Shown here: piece by piece, positions 9,303-18,284 of the stretch
Numbering within the stretch: position 1 is the first letter of the stretch
Layout: the number at the start of each line of letters is the position of its first letter
NCBI RefSeq assembly: GCF_001180225.1
Contig: NZ_CVST01000058.1
Span: 50,129-114,128 of the forward strand
Direction: 5' to 3'
Source of the DNA: Candidatus Pelagibacter communis
GTDB taxonomy: Bacteria; Pseudomonadota; Alphaproteobacteria; Pelagibacterales; Pelagibacteraceae
Length of the DNA stretch: 64,000 nucleotides
Notes under the pieces: model-generated
Database searches by the model: none
Seen by the model: only the letters and a program-made list of their open reading frames with translations
Told to the model about the DNA's origin: nothing
Position numbers and translations under genes: made by a program

Positions 9303-10528
9303 TTTCTACTTTAGAAAAAGAAATTACTTTAAGATTTTTAAAAGCTAGAAAAAAGGATGGCTTTTTAAATGTTATTTCAATATTTTCTTTCATCGGAATA
9401 AGTCTAGGTGTTGCTGTTCTAATTATTGTTATGTCGGTAATGAATGGTTTTAGAACTGAATTAATTAACAAAATTGTAGGATTTAATTCACATATTACTG
9501 TTAAACCTTATTCAAATTTAATAGATGAAGATAAAATAAATAATAAACTAAAGTTAATCTCTAAGAATATTATTTTTAGTAATTCAGGAGAGGCAATTAT
9601 TCTAAAAAACAATAATACTAAAGGAATAGTGTTACGAGGCTATAAATACAATGATCTTTTAAATTTAGAGGTATTAACAAATGAAAAATTTAAAGGTGAA
9701 TTAAATCAATTTGATAAAAATTTTATATCAATTGGAAGTGAACTGAGTTTTTCTCTAGATCTTGAAATAGGAGATGAATTGACTTTAATGTCACCGTCTG
9801 GTGTTCAAACAATAATTGGCAGTATGCCAAAACAAAAAACTTTTATAGTTAATTCAATTTTTAACAGTGGTTTAGCAGAGTTTGATAACAATATTGCATT
9901 TATTGAACTTAATATTTTAGAAGAGTTCTTTGGATATGATCCCAACGAAAGAAATTTAGAAATTTATCTGAAAAATCCAAATAATATTGAATCCCAAAAA
10001 TTAATAGTAAAACAAGTTTTTGATGATGAGTTTGTTTTTAGTTGGGCAGATATGAATAGTTCATTATTTTCAGCTTTAAAAGTTGAAAGGAATGTTATGT
10101 TTATTATTTTGTCATTAATAATAATTGTTGCTGCATTTAATATTATTTCAGGATTAACTATTTTAGTGAAAAACAAAACAAGGGATATTGCTATCTTAAA
10201 ATCAATAGGAGTATTAAATAAATCAATAATTAAAATATTTTTTTTAGTTGGAGTAATAATAGGTACTTCCGCAACAATTTTTGGTTTTTTTTTAGGTGTA
10301 ACTTTTTCTATTTACATTGAAAATTTTAGACAATTTTTAAGTTCAGTTTTCAATATAAGTTTATTTCCTGAAGAAATATATTTTTTAAGCAAAATGCCTT
10401 CTGAAATTAATCTGACATCAATTATTCTAATTTCAGTTTGCTCAATAATTATAACTATTTTAGTATCAATTTTTCCAGCTTTTAAAGCAGCTAGATTAGA
10501 TCCAATCAAATCTTTAAAATATGAGTAA
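9299..10528 (+). CDS. lolC: Lipoprotein-releasing ABC transporter permease (LolC/LolE type)
   Basis: Inner-membrane permease of the Lol system, which extracts outer-membrane lipoproteins and hands them to LolA. It has 409 residues. Start chosen is TTG at 9299, overlapping the proS stop; the next in-frame ATG (9431) would remove the first membrane helix. Seen: helix near 21-45 (IGISLGVAVLIIVMSVMNGF), a periplasmic MacB-like domain of about 200 residues, then three helices from about 265, including the FtsX-type segment KNKTRDIAILKSIGV. It ends AARLDPIKSLKYE, the usual family terminus. Only one permease gene is present here, so it probably works as a homodimer with LolD. Confidence 0.92.
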   Translation: MISTLEKEITLRFLKARKKDGFLNVISIFSFIGISLGVAVLIIVMSVMNGFRTELINKIVGFNSHITVKPYSNLIDEDKINNKLKLISKNIIFSNSGEAIILKNNNTKGIVLRGYKYNDLLNLEVLTNEKFKGELNQFDKNFISIGSELSFSLDLEIGDELTLMSPSGVQTIIGSMPKQKTFIVNSIFNSGLAEFDNNIAFIELNILEEFFGYDPNERNLEIYLKNPNNIESQKLIVKQVFDDEFVFSWADMNSSLFSALKVERNVMFIILSLIIIVAAFNIISGLTILVKNKTRDIAILKSIGVLNKSIIKIFFLVGVIIGTSATIFGFFLGVTFSIYIENFRQFLSSVFNISLFPEEIYFLSKMPSEINLTSIILISVCSIIITILVSIFPAFKAARLDPIKSLKYE

Positions 10529-11198
10529 GTATTTAGAATTAAAAAGTATATCTAAAAGCTTTGAGACTGAAAAAAAGATTAAAGTCTTAAAAGGTTTGTC
10601 ACAAAATTTTGAAAAAGGTAAAATTTATTCGCTCATGGGCCCATCTGGCTCAGGAAAATCAACTTTGTTAAATTTAATTTCCTTAATAGACAGACCTTCA
10701 TCAGGTCAAATTATTTTTAATCAAAATCAAATTAATTTTAATGACACAGAAGAAAATGATATTTTTAGGTCAAAAAAAATTGGTATTGTTTATCAACAAA
10801 ATAATCTTCTTCCAGATTTCACTGCTTTAGAAAATATTTACTTAGCATCACTTGCTAACAATAATGATAAAGAATTAGCAAGTACAAAGGCTAAAAAATT
10901 ATTAAAAAAAATTGGTCTTTCAAATAGATCAAATCATTTTCCTTCTCAACTTTCAGGTGGTGAGGCTCAAAGAGTGGCTATAGCTAGAGCTATCGTAAAT
11001 GATCCTGAAATAATCTTAGCGGATGAGCCAACAGGTAGTTTGGATATGAATACAGCAAAAGAAGTTTTTAAACTTTTATATAATCAAAAAAAATCAGATA
11101 GATTAATAATATTTGCAACTCACAATAGATTTTTTGCTAATAAGGCAGATTGCCTATTGGAGATGAGAGATGGTATTATAAAATCATCTAATGTCTGA
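10521..11198 (+). CDS. lolD: Lipoprotein-releasing ABC transporter ATPase
   Basis: Cytoplasmic ATPase that drives the LolC-type permease just upstream. It has 225 residues. Seen: Walker A GPSGSGKS at 40-47, a Q-loop near 92, the ABC signature LSGGEAQR at 144-151, Walker B ILADEP at 165-170, and the switch histidine in FATHNRFF near 203-210. The start overlaps the end of lolC by 8 bases, and the end overlaps dnaE by 8 bases (ATGTCTGA), so all three are probably translationally coupled. The lolC-lolD-dnaE order is standard in alphaproteobacteria. Confidence 0.94.
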   Translation: MSKYLELKSISKSFETEKKIKVLKGLSQNFEKGKIYSLMGPSGSGKSTLLNLISLIDRPSSGQIIFNQNQINFNDTEENDIFRSKKIGIVYQQNNLLPDFTALENIYLASLANNNDKELASTKAKKLLKKIGLSNRSNHFPSQLSGGEAQRVAIARAIVNDPEIILADEPTGSLDMNTAKEVFKLLYNQKKSDRLIIFATHNRFFANKADCLLEMRDGIIKSSNV

Positions 11199-14100
11199 GT
11201 CATTAAATCAAAACTTTAATCATCTAAAAGTCCATACACAATATTCTATATGTGAAGGCGCGGCCAAGATTGATGATTTACAAGAATATTGCAAATCAAA
11301 CAAAATTAAATGTTTAGGAATAAGTGACACTTCTAATTTATGTGGAGCTTTAGAGTTTGCAGAAAAAATTTCTAAATCAGGAACTCAGCCAATAATAGGC
11401 ACTCAAATAAATTTTAAGCTAAATGATACAATCGGATTGTTACCTTTATTTGCTTTGAACGAAACAGGCTATAAAAATATTATTGAATTGTCCTCCAATT
11501 CATATTTAGAAAATGATGAATTAAGTGACCCTCATGTAAATTTTGATGAATTATTAAAAAGTTCTGATGGTGTTTCAGTTTTTTCAGGTACTGTTTTAGG
11601 TCTTTTTGGAAAATTATTTGATAAAGGAAAATTTACGGAAATAAACGAAATTTATTCAAAAATTAAAGAAGTTTTTGGAGATAGGTTTTATTTAGAAATT
11701 CAACGACACAACGACACTAATGAAAATGGGTTTGAAAAATTTAATCTAAAAAAGTCTATAGAACTAGAAATACCAATAATTGCTACTAACGAAGTTTTTT
11801 ATTTATCAAAAGATATGCATGAAGCACATGATGCTTTGATTTGTATTGGTAACAAAACCTATATTAATGAAAAAAATAGATTAAAATTAAGCGATCAACA
11901 TTATTTAAAAACTAACTCTGAAATGACAGAGTTATTTGCTGATATACCAGAGGCATTAGAAAACAATTATAACTTTCCTTTAAGATGTAATTTTAGACCA
12001 TTATTCTCTAATCCTATATTGCCAAACATTAGTACTGATAAAGATGGTAATGCAGATGATCTTTTAACTAAATATTCTTTAGAAGGACTGCGAGATAAAT
12101 TTTTAAAAGTTTTTAATGTTAAAGATAGCGAACTTGAAAATGATAAAAATTTTCTTCTTTATAAAGAACGACTAGATCATGAACTTTCAATAATTATCAA
12201 AATGAAATATTCGAGTTATTTTTTAATTGTATCTGATTATATAAAATGGGCTAAAGAAAATGATATACCAGTTGGTCCTGGTAGAGGTTCAGGTGCTGGA
12301 TCATTGGTTGCTTGGTGTATATCAATTACTGATGTTGACCCAATTAAGTTTAATTTAATTTTTGAGAGATTTTTAAATCCAGACCGAATTTCTATGCCTG
12401 ATTTTGATATAGATTTTTGTGAGGATAAAAGAGACCTTGTTTTTGAATACTTAACAAAAAAATACAAAGATAGTGTAGCTCACATAATTACATTTGGTAA
12501 ACTTAAAGCAAGGATGGTGATCAGAGACGTTGGTAGAGTTATGGGATTACCTTATGGGTTTATTGACAGCATATCAAAAATGATACCTTTTGATCCTTCC
12601 AGACCTCAAAATCTAACCCAATGTATAGCTGGAGAACCAAGATTACAAAAACTAATTAATGAAGATACTAGAGTAAAAAAATTAACAGAATTATCATTAA
12701 AATTAGAAGGTCTTAATAGAAACGTCGCTACTCATGCAGCAGGAGTTGTGATTGCAGATAAAAAATTAACAGAAGTAGTTCCTTTATATAAAGATACTTC
12801 TGCAGATTTACTTTTACCTTCAACACAATTTGATATGTATTCAGCTGAAAATGCTGGTTTAATTAAATTTGATTTTTTAGGGTTAAAGACATTAACAGTA
12901 ATAAATAACACTCAAAAATTAGTTAGAAAAAAAGATAAAAAATTTAATATTGAAGAAATAGATTTTGATGATCAAAAAGTTTTTGATCTATTATCATCTG
13001 GTAAAACAGTAGGCTTATTTCAAATTGAAAGTGCTGGAATGAGAGAAGCTTTGCTTCATATGAAGCCGAATCATATTGAAGATATTATTGCACTAGTAGC
13101 ATTATATAGACCAGGCCCAATGAGTAATATACCAACCTATAACGACTGTAAACATGGAAAGCAAAAACCTGATTACTTACACCCATTATTGGAAGATATT
13201 TTAAAACCCACATATGGGGTAATTATTTATCAAGAGCAAGTAATGCAGATTGCTCAAAAACTCTCAGGATTTACTGCGGGTCAAGCCGATCTTTTAAGAA
13301 GAGCAATGGGAAAAAAGAAGAGAGCAGAACTAGAGAAACAAAAACAAGGTTTTATTGCTGGAGCAGTTAAAAACGGTATTGCCAAAGATGTTGCAGCTGG
13401 AATATTTTTAAAAATCGAACCTTTTGCAGAATATGGTTTTAACAAAAGTCATGCTGCAGCTTATGCAATAATTTCTTATCAAACTGCATACTTAAAAACT
13501 TATTATCCTAAAGAATTTATTGCTGCATCAATGACTATGGATATTTCTAATCAAAATAAATTAAGTGAGTTTTATGAAGAATTAAAAAGACTTAATGTTG
13601 AAACAATTAGACCTGATATTAATGAATGTTTTGCTGATTTTAGAACTATTGATGGAAAATTTTATTATGCCTTAGGTGGAATTAAAGCTGTAGGTTATGA
13701 GGCAATTTCTAATATTGTTGAAGAAAGAGAGTTAAATGGAAAATTTAAATCTATTAACGACTTTATAAATAGAGTTAATCCCAAAGATATAAATAAATTA
13801 CAATTAGAGGGATTAGTAAAAGCAGGAGCTTTTGATAATTTAAACTCAAATAGACAAGCAATCTTTACCTCAATACCTAATTTAATTTTAAAAAATAAAA
13901 ATATTTCTGAAAATAAGCTAGCCAATCAAATAGATTTATTTTCTGATAACATTGAAACAGAGGAAGACATTATCGTTAAAATAGAAGATTGGAAATTTGA
14001 AGAGCGATTATCAAAAGAATTTGAAGCAGTAGGATTTTTTATATCTGATCACCCATTAAATCAATTTACAGAAATTTTTGAAGACTATAAAATTAATGAT

Positions 14101-14607
14101 TATGCAAAATTTATATCAGATGATAATTCAGAAAATGTTAATGTAGCTGCAACATTACTTAAAGTTCAAGAGAGAAAAACTGCTAAAGGAAATGCGTATG
14201 CTGTTTTAAAGTTAACAGATTTAAAGAGTGTTTTTGAAATATTTATTTTTTCAGATTTGTTAGAATTAAATAGAGAAATCCTAAAAGAAGGCAACTCATT
14301 AATTTTGACTTTGGTTAAGAATATTTCTAATGATGAAAATCGTTTTAAAAGAATTAATGTTCAAAAAATAGCTTCTTTAAAAGATTTATTTAATAGTCCA
14401 ATTAATGAAATATCCTTTAACGTTAAATCTATTAAACAAATCCAAGAGATTTCAAAATTCTTAAATCAAGAGGGTAAAACCCAAGTAAAATTTAATCTCT
14501 CAACAGAAGATCAAATTTTAAATTTTCAATTAAAAAAACCAATGAATCTTGATAGAAAATCTTTAAATCTTTTAAGAAAACAGCAAATTCAAGCAGAAAT
14601 TAGTTAA
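11191..14607 (+). CDS. dnaE: DNA polymerase III alpha subunit
   Basis: Replicative DNA polymerase catalytic subunit, 1138 residues, close to the usual 1150. It opens with a PHP domain (HLKVHTQYSICEGAAKI near 12-28) that has lost several metal-binding histidines, as in other proteobacterial DnaE. The polymerase core shows GPGRGSGAGSLVAW near 365-378, the catalytic aspartates in PDFDIDF at 403-409, and the third aspartate region IKFDFLGLKTL near 557. AYGFNKSHAAAYA-like sequence (YGFNKSHAAAYAIISY) lies near 749-764, then helix-hairpin-helix, OB-fold and C-terminal regions. It is the last gene before the rpsB promoter; no clear terminator is visible after it. Confidence 0.97.
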   Translation: MSESLNQNFNHLKVHTQYSICEGAAKIDDLQEYCKSNKIKCLGISDTSNLCGALEFAEKISKSGTQPIIGTQINFKLNDTIGLLPLFALNETGYKNIIELSSNSYLENDELSDPHVNFDELLKSSDGVSVFSGTVLGLFGKLFDKGKFTEINEIYSKIKEVFGDRFYLEIQRHNDTNENGFEKFNLKKSIELEIPIIATNEVFYLSKDMHEAHDALICIGNKTYINEKNRLKLSDQHYLKTNSEMTELFADIPEALENNYNFPLRCNFRPLFSNPILPNISTDKDGNADDLLTKYSLEGLRDKFLKVFNVKDSELENDKNFLLYKERLDHELSIIIKMKYSSYFLIVSDYIKWAKENDIPVGPGRGSGAGSLVAWCISITDVDPIKFNLIFERFLNPDRISMPDFDIDFCEDKRDLVFEYLTKKYKDSVAHIITFGKLKARMVIRDVGRVMGLPYGFIDSISKMIPFDPSRPQNLTQCIAGEPRLQKLINEDTRVKKLTELSLKLEGLNRNVATHAAGVVIADKKLTEVVPLYKDTSADLLLPSTQFDMYSAENAGLIKFDFLGLKTLTVINNTQKLVRKKDKKFNIEEIDFDDQKVFDLLSSGKTVGLFQIESAGMREALLHMKPNHIEDIIALVALYRPGPMSNIPTYNDCKHGKQKPDYLHPLLEDILKPTYGVIIYQEQVMQIAQKLSGFTAGQADLLRRAMGKKKRAELEKQKQGFIAGAVKNGIAKDVAAGIFLKIEPFAEYGFNKSHAAAYAIISYQTAYLKTYYPKEFIAASMTMDISNQNKLSEFYEELKRLNVETIRPDINECFADFRTIDGKFYYALGGIKAVGYEAISNIVEERELNGKFKSINDFINRVNPKDINKLQLEGLVKAGAFDNLNSNRQAIFTSIPNLILKNKNISENKLANQIDLFSDNIETEEDIIVKIEDWKFEERLSKEFEAVGFFISDHPLNQFTEIFEDYKINDYAKFISDDNSENVNVAATLLKVQERKTAKGNAYAVLKLTDLKSVFEIFIFSDLLELNREILKEGNSLILTLVKNISNDENRFKRINVQKIASLKDLFNSPINEISFNVKSIKQIQEISKFLNQEGKTQVKFNLSTEDQILNFQLKKPMNLDRKSLNLLRKQQIQAEIS

Positions 14608-14614
14608 ATAAAAC

Positions 14615-14643
14615 TTGTCAATTTTAACAAATATTTGTAAATA
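14615..14643 (+). promoter_or_regulatory. Predicted promoter of the rpsB operon
   Basis: A TTGTCA box (14615-14620) is followed by a 17-base spacer and TAAATA (14638-14643), a fair match to a sigma70-type promoter. The spacer holds a 12-bp palindrome (14627-14638). The start of transcription would fall near 14650, just before the paired leader. This is the only sizeable gap (129 bases) in the first 22 kb and it precedes a highly expressed operon, which makes a promoter here likely; the exact boxes are inferred. Confidence 0.5.
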
Positions 14644-14660
14644 ACCATTAAATTAAATTA

Positions 14661-14736
14661 ACACGCACACAGTTGTTGGTTTTATACCTCCGGTCCTTAA
14701 TTGGAAATTACTGTGGTGGCTTAACCGGGAATAAAT
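14661..14736 (+). promoter_or_regulatory. Structured rpsB mRNA leader, predicted pseudoknot
   Basis: The bases ahead of rpsB are clearly richer in G and C than the surroundings. Two perfect helices can be drawn: 14668-14673 (CACAGT) with 14710-14715 (ACTGTG), and 14690-14694 (CCGGT) with 14724-14728 (ACCGG). The 5' arm of the second lies in the loop of the first and its 3' arm lies outside, so together they form an H-type pseudoknot. The 3' arm sits 8 bases before the ATG, where ribosomes would bind. In E. coli, S2 represses its own rpsB-tsf mRNA through the leader; autoregulation of the same kind is a reasonable inference here. Confidence 0.65.
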
Positions 14737-15555
14737 ATGAAAATACCTAACGTTACAATTCAACAATTATTAGAAGCTGGTGTTCATCTTGGACACAAAA
14801 CTTTGAGATGGAATCCAAAAATGAAGAAATACATTTTTGGAAAAAGAGACTCAATTCATATTATAGACTTAACTCAAACACTTGAATTAACTAAAGTAGC
14901 TTTAGAAAAAGTATATAATACAATAGCAAATAATGGAAAAATTTTATTTGTTTCAACTAAAAAACAAGCATCAGAAGCTATTGCAGAAGTTGCTAAAGAT
15001 ACAGATCAGTATTTTGTAAACTATAGATGGTTAGGTGGGATGCTAACTAATTGGGGAACAATATCTAATTCAATTAAAAAATTAAAAAAGTTAGAAATTG
15101 ATTTAGCTGCAGAAAATAGAGGTTTTACTAAAAAAGAACTTCTTAAGATGAGTGTAAAAAAAGACAAACTTCAAAGATCATTGGGCGGAATTGCAGAAAT
15201 GAAAAAAGTTCCAGAATTAGTTTTTGTAATTGATACTAATTATGAGTCATTAGCTATTGCTGAGTCATCAAAATTAGGTATTCCTATAATTGCTATTCTA
15301 GATAGTAATTCTAACCCAGATCATATTGATTATCCAATTCCAGGTAATGATGATGCAAGAAGAGCTATAGATCTATACTGCAACTTAATTAAAGAAACGA
15401 TCAATAATGCAAAAAGTTCAATTCAATCCTCTGAGCCTAAACAAGAAAAAACTAAAGCAGATAATAATGATGAGAAAAACAAAACAATTCAAGAAATTGA
15501 TAGAGAAAAATTAGAAAAAAAATTCTCTAACGAAGATAAAGGAAAGTTAAATTAA
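14737..15555 (+). CDS. rpsB: 30S ribosomal protein S2
   Basis: Ribosomal protein at the head-body junction of the small subunit. It has 272 residues: a standard S2 core opening [20 protein letters not shown], with [11 protein letters not shown] near 99-109 and [22 protein letters not shown] split across 188-209, then a charged lysine/glutamate-rich tail of about 40 residues typical of alphaproteobacteria. First gene of the operon after the promoter and pseudoknot leader, followed by tsf with a one-base gap. Expected to be regulated by S2 itself through the leader. Confidence 0.98.
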   Translation: MKIPNVTIQQLLEAGVHLGHKTLRWNPKMKKYIFGKRDSIHIIDLTQTLELTKVALEKVYNTIANNGKILFVSTKKQASEAIAEVAKDTDQYFVNYRWLGGMLTNWGTISNSIKKLKKLEIDLAAENRGFTKKELLKMSVKKDKLQRSLGGIAEMKKVPELVFVIDTNYESLAIAESSKLGIPIIAILDSNSNPDHIDYPIPGNDDARRAIDLYCNLIKETINNAKSSIQSSEPKQEKTKADNNDEKNKTIQEIDREKLEKKFSNEDKGKLN

Positions 15556-15556
15556 A

Positions 15557-16408
15557 ATGAGTGATATAGAAAAAGTAAAAAAATTAAGAGAAGCAACAGG
15601 TGCTGGGTTTAAAGATTGTAATTTAGCAATCAAAGAGTCTGGTGGTGATTTAGATAAAGCAATTGAAATTCTTAGGGTTAAAGGAATATCAAAAGCTTCA
15701 AAAAAAATGTCAAGAGATGCTAAAGAGGGTGTTGTCGTAGTCTCAGGTGATGATAATAAAACTTCCGTAATAGAAGTAAATTGTGAAACTGACTTTGTTG
15801 CAAAAAATGATGACTTTATTAGCTTTGTTAAAGAATTAAGTGAATTAAACAACCATCACAGCTCTAATCAAGATGAATTAAAAAAAGCTGTTATGAAAAA
15901 TGGGCAAAGTGTAGATGATAATTTGGTAGCGCTAATTGCTAAAATTGGTGAAAAAATCACTATAGGAAAGTCAAAAACTATCGAAAACACAAGTGGTATA
16001 AATAATCACTACTTACATACAGTTGTAAAAGATAATGTAGCGAAATTGGCAGTATTAGTATCTCTTGATACAAGTGAAAAATCGGATACAGTTAAATCAT
16101 TTGGTAAACAACTTTCTATGCATATTGCAGCTTCAAATCCATTAGCATTAGAATCAAATTTAATAGATCAATCAGTAATTGATAAAGAACAGGAGTTAGT
16201 CGCTGAAGAATTGAAGAACTCAGGTAAACCTGAGGAAATAGCTAAAAAAATAAGCTTGGGTAAAATGAATAAGTTTAAGGAAGAAAATGCACTTTTAACT
16301 CAAGCTTGGGTGATGGAGCCTAAGAAAAAAGTTCAAGATATTGTTAAAGAACTATCTATAGCTGATCTAAAAATTAAGGAATTCTTTAGAATAAAAATAG
16401 GAGAATAA
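15557..16408 (+). CDS. tsf: Elongation factor Ts
   Basis: Guanine nucleotide exchange factor for EF-Tu, 283 residues. Seen: the N-terminal UBA-like module [18 protein letters not shown], the Tdp-Phe motif region [17 protein letters not shown] near 71-87 that contacts EF-Tu, and the second core half with [10 protein letters not shown] near 187-196. It follows rpsB by one base and is followed immediately by frr. In many alphaproteobacteria and in E. coli, pyrH lies between tsf and frr; it is absent here. Confidence 0.97.
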   Translation: MSDIEKVKKLREATGAGFKDCNLAIKESGGDLDKAIEILRVKGISKASKKMSRDAKEGVVVVSGDDNKTSVIEVNCETDFVAKNDDFISFVKELSELNNHHSSNQDELKKAVMKNGQSVDDNLVALIAKIGEKITIGKSKTIENTSGINNHYLHTVVKDNVAKLAVLVSLDTSEKSDTVKSFGKQLSMHIAASNPLALESNLIDQSVIDKEQELVAEELKNSGKPEEIAKKISLGKMNKFKEENALLTQAWVMEPKKKVQDIVKELSIADLKIKEFFRIKIGE

Positions 16409-16960
16409 ATGTTTGATGAAAAATCATATGGTGTAAAAATGGATAAAGCCATAGATGTATTTTCTAAAGAATTATCCTCTTTAAGAACAGGTAGAGCTAA
16501 TGCAGCTATGTTAGACCTTGTTAAAGTAGATGTTTACGGTCAACAAATGCCAATCAATCAAATTGGCAGCATAACCACACCTGAACCTAGAATGATTAAT
16601 ATTCAAGTATGGGATGCAAATAACGTCCCTCTTTTAGATGCTGCGATAAAAAAATCTGATTTAGGACTTAATCCTCAAATAGATGGCCAATTAATTAGAC
16701 TTCCGGTGCCAGAATTGAATGAAGAGAGAAGATCTGAGTTAAAAAAATTAATAAAATCAATCGGTGAAAAATGTAAAGTTTCAATTAGAAATATTAGAAG
16801 AGAAGCTAATGAAGATTTAAAAAAAATGTTAAAATCAAAAGAAATTGGTGAAGATGATGAAAAATCAAAAGAAAAAATAATTCAATCTATAACTGACGAT
16901 CATATAAAATCTGTTGATGAAAAAGTTTCTTTAAAAGAAAAAGAAATAATGACAATATGA
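16409..16960 (+). CDS. frr: Ribosome recycling factor
   Basis: Splits post-termination ribosomes with EF-G. It has 183 residues, the normal length. Seen: ELSSLRTGRANAAMLD near 25-40, YGQQMPINQIGSITTPEPRM across 48-67, and the C-terminal helix with RRSELKKLIKSIGE and ISIRNIRREAN-like sequence. The ATG directly follows the tsf TAA with no gap. Its stop overlaps the uppS ATG by 4 bases (ATGA), so coupling to uppS is likely. Confidence 0.97.
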   Translation: MFDEKSYGVKMDKAIDVFSKELSSLRTGRANAAMLDLVKVDVYGQQMPINQIGSITTPEPRMINIQVWDANNVPLLDAAIKKSDLGLNPQIDGQLIRLPVPELNEERRSELKKLIKSIGEKCKVSIRNIRREANEDLKKMLKSKEIGEDDEKSKEKIIQSITDDHIKSVDEKVSLKEKEIMTI

Positions 16961-17631
16961 ACCCACTAGATCATGTAGCCATTATAATGGATGGCAACGG
17001 TAGATGGGGTCTTAAGAATAAAAAATCTAGAAATGCAGGCCATAAAGCGGGTCTAAATGTTGTTGAAAAAATAATCCAGGAAACAATCAAGCATGAAATA
17101 AAATATATAACTCTTTACACCTTCTCAACTGAAAACTGGAAAAGACCTAAGAAAGAAATATTATATTTATTTAAATTGTTAGAGAATTTTTTAACATTAA
17201 AATTATTAAAAATTCATGAACAAAATATAAAAATAAAAGTTCTAGGTAAAAAAAGTTTCTCTAAGAGACTTAACTCTCAATTAAAAAAGGCTGAAAAATT
17301 AACATCTAAAAATACCAAATTACAAATTAATCTTGCACTTAATTATGGTTCAAAAACTGAAATATTAAATGCAATAAAGAGACTGAAAAAAAGTAATAAA
17401 AAAATTAATTTAGAAAATTTTAATAATTTTTTATTTACAAAAAATATTCCAGACCCTGATTTATTAATTAGAACAGGTAATACTATGAGACTAAGTAATT
17501 TTTTACTATGGCAATTAGCCTATTCAGAAATTTTTTTTATTAAGAAACTATGGCCTGATTTTAATACAAAAGATTATGTTAAAGTAATTAATAAATTTAA
17601 AAATATAAAAAGGAATTTTGGAAAAATTTAA
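16957..17631 (+). CDS. uppS: Undecaprenyl diphosphate synthase (cis-prenyltransferase)
   Basis: Condenses isopentenyl diphosphate units to the C55 lipid carrier for peptidoglycan and other envelope polymers. It has 224 residues, slightly short of the common 235-255. Seen: HVAIIMDGNGRWG at 6-18 with the catalytic aspartate D12, NAGHKAG at 26-32, the TLYTFSTENWKRP motif near 52-64, and the C-terminal DLLIRTGNTMRLSNFLLWQ motif with the conserved arginine and the ending that binds the magnesium-diphosphate. Overlaps frr by 4 bases and cdsA by one. Confidence 0.95.
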   Translation: MNPLDHVAIIMDGNGRWGLKNKKSRNAGHKAGLNVVEKIIQETIKHEIKYITLYTFSTENWKRPKKEILYLFKLLENFLTLKLLKIHEQNIKIKVLGKKSFSKRLNSQLKKAEKLTSKNTKLQINLALNYGSKTEILNAIKRLKKSNKKINLENFNNFLFTKNIPDPDLLIRTGNTMRLSNFLLWQLAYSEIFFIKKLWPDFNTKDYVKVINKFKNIKRNFGKI

Positions 17632-18284
17632 TGAAAAGTGAATTTTTAAGAAGATTATTTAGCTCTATTTTACTAATACCTATAATAATATTTATAATCA
17701 TGAAAGGATCAATTTATTTTAATTTTTTTTTAATTATATGCTTTATGTTAGCCTGTTTTGAATGGTATAAAATGTCAAAAAAAAAATTATATCAATATAT
17801 TGGTATTCTTTTTTTAATTTTTTCATTCAGTTCTGTTTTTCTTTTAAGGAATAATTTGAATGATGAATATGATTTTTTCTTATTTGTAATTTTCATTTGT
17901 ATATCAACCGATGTTGGTGGTTATGTAATTGGAAAATTATTCAAAGGACCAAAATTAACAAAATTAAGCCCAAACAAAACCTATTCTGGAGCTATTGGTA
18001 GTTATTTATTTTCATTTTTATTTCTTTATGTTTCAGTTATTTTGAATTTTTTTGATTTTCTAAATAACAATTCATTGTTTAATATTAGTTTATTTATTTT
18101 ATTTATCTCATCTATAAGTCAAATTGGTGATATCACGGTTTCATATTTTAAAAGAAAATCAAAAATTAAAAATTCAGGTAAAATTATTCCTGGACATGGA
18201 GGAATTTTGGACAGAATTGATGGTATGATTTTTGTTTTTCCATTTTCCTATGTAATTCAAATTTTATCAATTATCAAATTATGA
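17631..18284 (+). CDS. cdsA: Phosphatidate cytidylyltransferase
   Basis: Makes CDP-diacylglycerol from phosphatidate and CTP, the branch point to all phospholipids. At 217 residues it is shorter than the common 260-285 and lacks several N-terminal helices. Still it has about six membrane helices and the full family signature at the end, PGHGGILDRIDGMIFVFP near 187-204, with the metal-binding aspartates, and SPNKTYSGAIGSY near 113-125. Lies between uppS and dxr, its normal place, and overlaps dxr by 4 bases. Confidence 0.93.
   Translation: MKSEFLRRLFSSILLIPIIIFIIMKGSIYFNFFLIICFMLACFEWYKMSKKKLYQYIGILFLIFSFSSVFLLRNNLNDEYDFFLFVIFICISTDVGGYVIGKLFKGPKLTKLSPNKTYSGAIGSYLFSFLFLYVSVILNFFDFLNNNSLFNISLFILFISSISQIGDITVSYFKRKSKIKNSGKIIPGHGGILDRIDGMIFVFPFSYVIQILSIIKL

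Noticed and set aside
15547..15852. 101-codon minus-strand open frame across the rpsB-tsf junction
   Set aside because: Antisense to two highly conserved genes, no promoter or ribosome site.
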